A stretch of 64,000 bases of DNA, from assembly GCA_028289605.1 (NCBI GenBank), contig JANQON010000005.1:248001-312000 (forward strand). Reading direction: 5' to 3'. Source of the stretch: Hyphococcus sp. (GTDB taxonomy: Bacteria; Pseudomonadota; Alphaproteobacteria; Caulobacterales; Parvularculaceae). Shown one piece after another: positions 60,776-64,000 of the stretch. Each line of letters begins with the position of its first letter. Position 1 is the stretch's first letter. The notes below the pieces were generated by a model. That model had not been told where the DNA came from. It ran no database searches and worked only from the letters and a program-made list of their open reading frames with translations. The translations under genes were made by a program, and so were the position numbers.

Positions 60776-61206
60776 GAGCAGTGTCGTCGCTCGACAGTTT
60801 CACCTTTCTCCACTCCCTCCGTGTGCGGTGGAATGAGTGCGATATGCAGGGGATCGTGTTCAACGTGAACTATCCCCTTTATTTCGACATCGGCATTTGG
60901 GAGTACACTAAAGCGCTCGGCTATGAAAAAGGCGACGCGCCTGAATTTGTGACGGCGCGGCTCGAATGCGATTTTCGCGGGTCGGCGCGCTTCGACGACG
61001 AACTTCAGATCGGGGTGCGCACGGCGCGGTTGGGTCGCAAATCCTGCGCCGTCGCCTTTGCGGCGTTCCGCGGAGGCGACCTGCTGGCTGAAGGGCTCAA
61101 CACCTATGTTGCAGTGCGACGCGGTACGACGGAAACCACGCCCCTAGAGGCGGAATACGTTGAACGCGTTGCGGCCTTCGAAAAGACGCCGCCGGAACGG
61201 TCCTGA
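60772..61206 (+). CDS. 4-hydroxybenzoyl-CoA-type thioesterase
   Basis: 144 residues, from a GTG at 60772 whose last bases overlap the sucC stop (GTGA). Hotdog fold: [30 protein letters not shown] is the 4HBT active-site region, with Asp in [38 protein letters not shown] follows. It hydrolyses acyl-CoA; substrate not known. Coupling to sucC is by overlap only, so it may be a chance arrangement or one that links succinyl-CoA flux to acyl-CoA clearing. Confidence 0.88.
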   Translation: MRAVSSLDSFTFLHSLRVRWNECDMQGIVFNVNYPLYFDIGIWEYTKALGYEKGDAPEFVTARLECDFRGSARFDDELQIGVRTARLGRKSCAVAFAAFRGGDLLAEGLNTYVAVRRGTTETTPLEAEYVERVAAFEKTPPERS

Positions 61207-61361
61207 CCGGCTCGGACACGGCTAAGGCCTTGTTACGCTTGCAATAAGTCTAACGCCCGCCCGCCAGCGCGTTCTTGCGCTGTCGGGATTGGTTCGCGCA
61301 AACGGTTGACGATCGCCGTTGGCCCGTTAACCATTCCACATTCGGGGATGGAGAGGGGTCC

Positions 61362-62597
61362 ATGACAGAGAAGTCATACGGCGGCAGCGACGTTGTGCTT
61401 GGGGACAACGTCAAGATTCTACGTATCGAATGCGCCGGCGGCGGCGGACGTGCGCCGACGCCTTACTGGATAATCATACTCTTCGCGCTGCTGTTTTGTA
61501 TTTTCACGCCAATCTTCATCTACGTGACGATCACAATCTGGATTGAATCGCCAAAGATTGAACTCGCCGAAGAAATCAGAGCCTGCGCGGGAGAAGGATC
61601 TCTTCACCCAAGCCTCAGGAGCGGGCCAAACAGCGATCAGTGGCTGGACGGGTTTTCCGCAGACCATCCCGACGGTCTTTGCAAAGACGTCAAAAAAATC
61701 ATCCATCAGAGCGTGCACTACTGTAAGGACTGCGGAGATGAGCCGCCCAAGAGAGCGGAATATCCCTTACCGTTCCCGTTGGCGCTGGGCGGCGACCGCG
61801 TCATGATCGAAGTGGAAGATGGCCCGCCGGGCCGCGCGCCCGGATCGACGGAGACATTCGAGGGCTGCATGACGCCGGTCATCGGAATCGAAGTGACATC
61901 CGATCTGACGGACAACAACCCAAACGAGCCGAACAGGAAGAAGAAGACCACCTATCGAGAAGAAGATCTCGATCTTCCCCCGTTTTGCGCAGTCAAGGAC
62001 TCGAATCCATCACAAGTCTACTGGGCGCTACTGGACCGGCCGCGATCCTATTTCACCCGGACCTACGAAAAAGATCCGGATTTGATTCCCACCAAACAAG
62101 GCCGCGGCGCAAGGCCGGAAGCAGTGACGAGTGAATCAGTGTTGACTGATCATGAGCCGCCCGAGGTGAGCCTCCCGGTGCAAACCGGCGCTCCATACGC
62201 GGTCTTCATTGCGCGGCAATGGGGCAATCCTGATCTGATCAAGGTTTTCGTTCTGTATGTCGACTTCGTTTCGGAACGCCCGGTGATCATCGAGATACCA
62301 TTTGAGACACTGATTGGGCGTAAAGCCGCGATCGGACCGGACAACAAAATCCATGTCGTCAATAACGTCAAACTTGATTCCATCGGCAAGCGACTGACCT
62401 TCCAGATCGGATTTGGGGTCGAGGAAATCGCGATCGCCGGCTACGATTTCGGCCCGCAATCGACGAACACGCAAACCGCGCGGCGCAATCGCGACGCGTC
62501 GGGTTCTTACACCGTGTGCCTGTCTGACTCCGGAACGGTGACGCATGTTTACCGACAGGATTTGGTCGGCGTGGGCGTAGACGACTGTCCAGCCTAG
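61362..62597 (+). CDS. Uncharacterised membrane-anchored protein
   Basis: 411 residues from the ATG at 61362, with GGAGAGG upstream. A short cytoplasmic N-terminus, one membrane helix at about 34-60 (YWIIILFALLFCIFTPIFIY), then a large polar domain with several Cys (CAGEG, LCKDV, HYCKDCGDEPP) and long strands near the C-terminus. No family recognised. It lies alone, with a strong terminator hairpin after it. A possible CtrA half-site TTAACCAT is 28 bases before the start. Composition (Lys, Asn, Tyr) is a little less GC-driven than its neighbours. Confidence 0.7.
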   Translation: MTEKSYGGSDVVLGDNVKILRIECAGGGGRAPTPYWIIILFALLFCIFTPIFIYVTITIWIESPKIELAEEIRACAGEGSLHPSLRSGPNSDQWLDGFSADHPDGLCKDVKKIIHQSVHYCKDCGDEPPKRAEYPLPFPLALGGDRVMIEVEDGPPGRAPGSTETFEGCMTPVIGIEVTSDLTDNNPNEPNRKKKTTYREEDLDLPPFCAVKDSNPSQVYWALLDRPRSYFTRTYEKDPDLIPTKQGRGARPEAVTSESVLTDHEPPEVSLPVQTGAPYAVFIARQWGNPDLIKVFVLYVDFVSERPVIIEIPFETLIGRKAAIGPDNKIHVVNNVKLDSIGKRLTFQIGFGVEEIAIAGYDFGPQSTNTQTARRNRDASGSYTVCLSDSGTVTHVYRQDLVGVGVDDCPA

Positions 62598-62623
62598 AAA
62601 AGCGGTGGTTTTAAGCAGCGCTG

Positions 62624-62652
62624 CGCCGCCCGAGAAAATTTCTCGGGCGGCG
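62624..62652 (+). terminator. Hairpin after the membrane-anchored protein gene
   Basis: CGCCGCCCGAGAAA and TTTCTCGGGCGGCG are perfect 14-base inverted arms around a single A. A strong GC stem followed by TCTTGATT; the U-run is weak. It lies about 27 bases after the stop at 62597 and before the cupin gene, so it probably terminates the former. Confidence 0.6.
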
Positions 62653-62702
62653 TCTTGATTGCGATGTGATAGGAATTGCCCGCCGCTTTATCGGAGCATC
62701 AC

Positions 62703-63071
62703 ATGCCCGCCCCGCGTAAGATCAACATTCCCGCCGCCTATAACCGCATCCCCGAGCCCTGGTCGCCCCATGTGGCCGCGCGGGTGAATGGTCAGGAAGT
62801 GCGCCTCGCTAAGATCGACGGCGCCTTTGAATGGCATCATCACGACGGCGTGGATGAAGCGTTCTATGTTGTCAAAGGAGAATTCACCATGCGCTTCCGC
62901 GATCAGGACGTCGCGATGCGCGAAGGGGACCTCATCGTCGTGCCCGCCGGGGTTGAGCATATGCCGGTCGCCGAGCGAGAGTGCTGGATCATGATGATCG
63001 AGAACGCCGGCACATTGAACACCGGCGAAAAAGTGACGGAACGCTCAAGGACAGATCTGCCCGACCTCTAG
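62703..63071 (+). CDS. Cupin domain protein
   Basis: 122 residues from the ATG at 62703, with GGAG seven bases upstream. One cupin barrel: motif 1 FEWHHHDGVDEAFYVVKGEF (three His and Glu as metal ligands) and motif 2 REGDLIVVPAGVEHMPVAE (His). It is a single-domain protein, probably binding a metal. No specific function can be given. Followed by a DUF427 gene. Confidence 0.9.
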   Translation: MPAPRKINIPAAYNRIPEPWSPHVAARVNGQEVRLAKIDGAFEWHHHDGVDEAFYVVKGEFTMRFRDQDVAMREGDLIVVPAGVEHMPVAERECWIMMIENAGTLNTGEKVTERSRTDLPDL

Positions 63072-63143
63072 ATCGCGCGGATGTGAGGACCATGACCCGT
63101 GCAAAAGACTATATGTTCCCACGCGCAATCCATGGAGCGAACG

Positions 63144-63539
63144 ATGGCTCTTTCCAAAACCGTCTCCGGTCGAACCCTTGAGTCGGGATACGCCGAACAC
63201 CCGGATCACAAGATCACGACGGCGTCTGCGGCGTCGCGCTTCAGGGTTGCCGCGGTCGGCGCGACGCTCGCCGATGCGGCCGACGCGCTTGTTTTGCAGG
63301 AAGCCGACTATCCGCCGGTGCGCTATTTCGACCGGCGCGATTTCGACATGACCCGTCTGAAGCGGACAGATCATTCAACCTGGTGCCCGTTCAAGGGCCG
63401 TGCCTCCTACTATTCCATCGCCGACGATCCCGCCCTGGAAAACGCGGTCTGGACATATGAAGACCCATTCCAGGAGGTCGCGGCGATCCGGGATCGGCTG
63501 GCTTTCTATCCGGACAAAGTCGACATCACAGAGGCCTGA
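63144..63539 (+). CDS. DUF427 domain protein
   Basis: 131 residues from the ATG at 63144 with GGAGCGA upstream. The DUF427 pattern is clear: [28 protein letters not shown], then [25 protein letters not shown], and [28 protein letters not shown]. Cys in TWCPFKG is conserved. Family function is not known. Confidence 0.9.
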   Translation: MALSKTVSGRTLESGYAEHPDHKITTASAASRFRVAAVGATLADAADALVLQEADYPPVRYFDRRDFDMTRLKRTDHSTWCPFKGRASYYSIADDPALENAVWTYEDPFQEVAAIRDRLAFYPDKVDITEA

Positions 63540-63612
63540 AGCCTGCGACATTGACCGGCGGGTCGATAGCGACCTAAGAACGCGGCTCTTCGATCAAGGA
63601 AAGCCCGTCGCC

Positions 63613-64000
63613 ATGGCCGCCGCCGTTGAAAAGTCATTTAGCGCTGAAGAAGCCGCCGCTGCCAAATCCTGGCCCTTTCAGGAGGCCCAGCGGCTGATCA
63701 AGCGACTTGAGCGCGTCAAGAAAGACGGGCCGGTCGTTTTTGAAACGGGATACGGGCCCTCGGGCCTGCCGCATATCGGCACGTTTCAGGAAGTCGCACG
63801 GACCACGATGGTCCGACGCGCTTTTGAGTTGCTGACCGGGCGCGAGACCGTGCTCATTTCGTTTTCTGACGACATGGACGGCCTCAGAAAAGTTCCGCCG
63901 AATGTGCCCAATCCTGAAAAGCTTGAACCTTTTCTCGACATTCCGCTGACCAAGACGCCGGATCCTTTCGGAACGCATGAGAGCTTTGCTCACCACAACA
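63613..64000 (+). CDS. lysK: Class I lysyl-tRNA synthetase, N-terminal part
   Basis: Open from the ATG at 63613 to the right window edge, about 129 residues seen. The fold start is [25 protein letters not shown], with the class I HIGH-type motif as HIGT, followed by [15 protein letters not shown], which is the class I LysRS pattern. Many alphaproteobacteria use this class I enzyme in place of the class II LysRS. Starts with [22 protein letters not shown]. The gene continues past the window, so KMSKS and the rest are not visible. Confidence 0.9.
   Translation, partial: MAAAVEKSFSAEEAAAAKSWPFQEAQRLIKRLERVKKDGPVVFETGYGPSGLPHIGTFQEVARTTMVRRAFELLTGRETVLISFSDDMDGLRKVPPNVPNPEKLEPFLDIPLTKTPDPFGTHESFAHHN

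Overview
The window is high-GC DNA with tightly packed genes and looks like a chromosome segment of an alphaproteobacterium. Supporting marks are a tRNA-His with G1:U72 and A73, a class I lysyl-tRNA synthetase, a plant-type glutamate-cysteine ligase, Kdo genes for LPS, and a DUF2793/lysozyme pair of the kind found near gene transfer agents. These fit the Caulobacterales/Parvularculales/Rhodobacterales/Rhizobiales side of the class. Genus is not resolvable by eye.

Layout. 1-10.9 kb is mostly housekeeping: a DUF389 membrane protein (cut by the window edge), an MscS channel, the DUF2793/lysozyme pair, msrB, ubiA, a small GIY-YIG nuclease gene bracketed by palindromic repeats, rsmE, gshA, a DNA glycosylase, an HNH nuclease and an M48 lipoprotein protease. 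tRNA-His lies at 11.06 kb. 11.3-35.1 kb is a surface-polysaccharide and secretion region: a Wzy/WaaL-like polymerase or ligase, a Wzx-like flippase, a complete type I secretion set (TolC, ABC, HlyD), glmS, three Kdo genes (kdsB, kdsA, kdsD), a secreted protein with a PEP-CTERM-like tail, a GT2 glycosyltransferase, five enzymes that together match the Wbp route to UDP-ManNAc3NAcA, and rfbBAC for dTDP-sugars. A second PEP-CTERM-like protein follows.

36-49.8 kb is mixed metabolism: nrdB behind a tandem NrdR-box pair, mobA with a YdeP-type molybdoenzyme, a patatin, a GT4 glycosyltransferase, small hydrolases and thioesterases, rarD and asd. 49.9-53.8 kb is a minus-strand run of an amphi-Trp protein and three little-known coiled-coil or membrane proteins, the best candidate here for an undescribed multi-gene system. 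54-64 kb holds a sulfotransferase, a divergent LD-carboxypeptidase/Mur-ligase pair (peptidoglycan recycling), an ArsR/SRPBCC pair whose operator is a 24-bp perfect palindrome centred on the start codon, sucC without sucD, and the start of class I LysRS at the right edge.

The most interesting signals are the palindromic repeats around the GIY-YIG gene, which look like a REP/transposase-style arrangement with a different nuclease; the coiled-coil operon; the complete ManNAc3NAcA set; and the ArsR operator fused to an apparently leaderless start.
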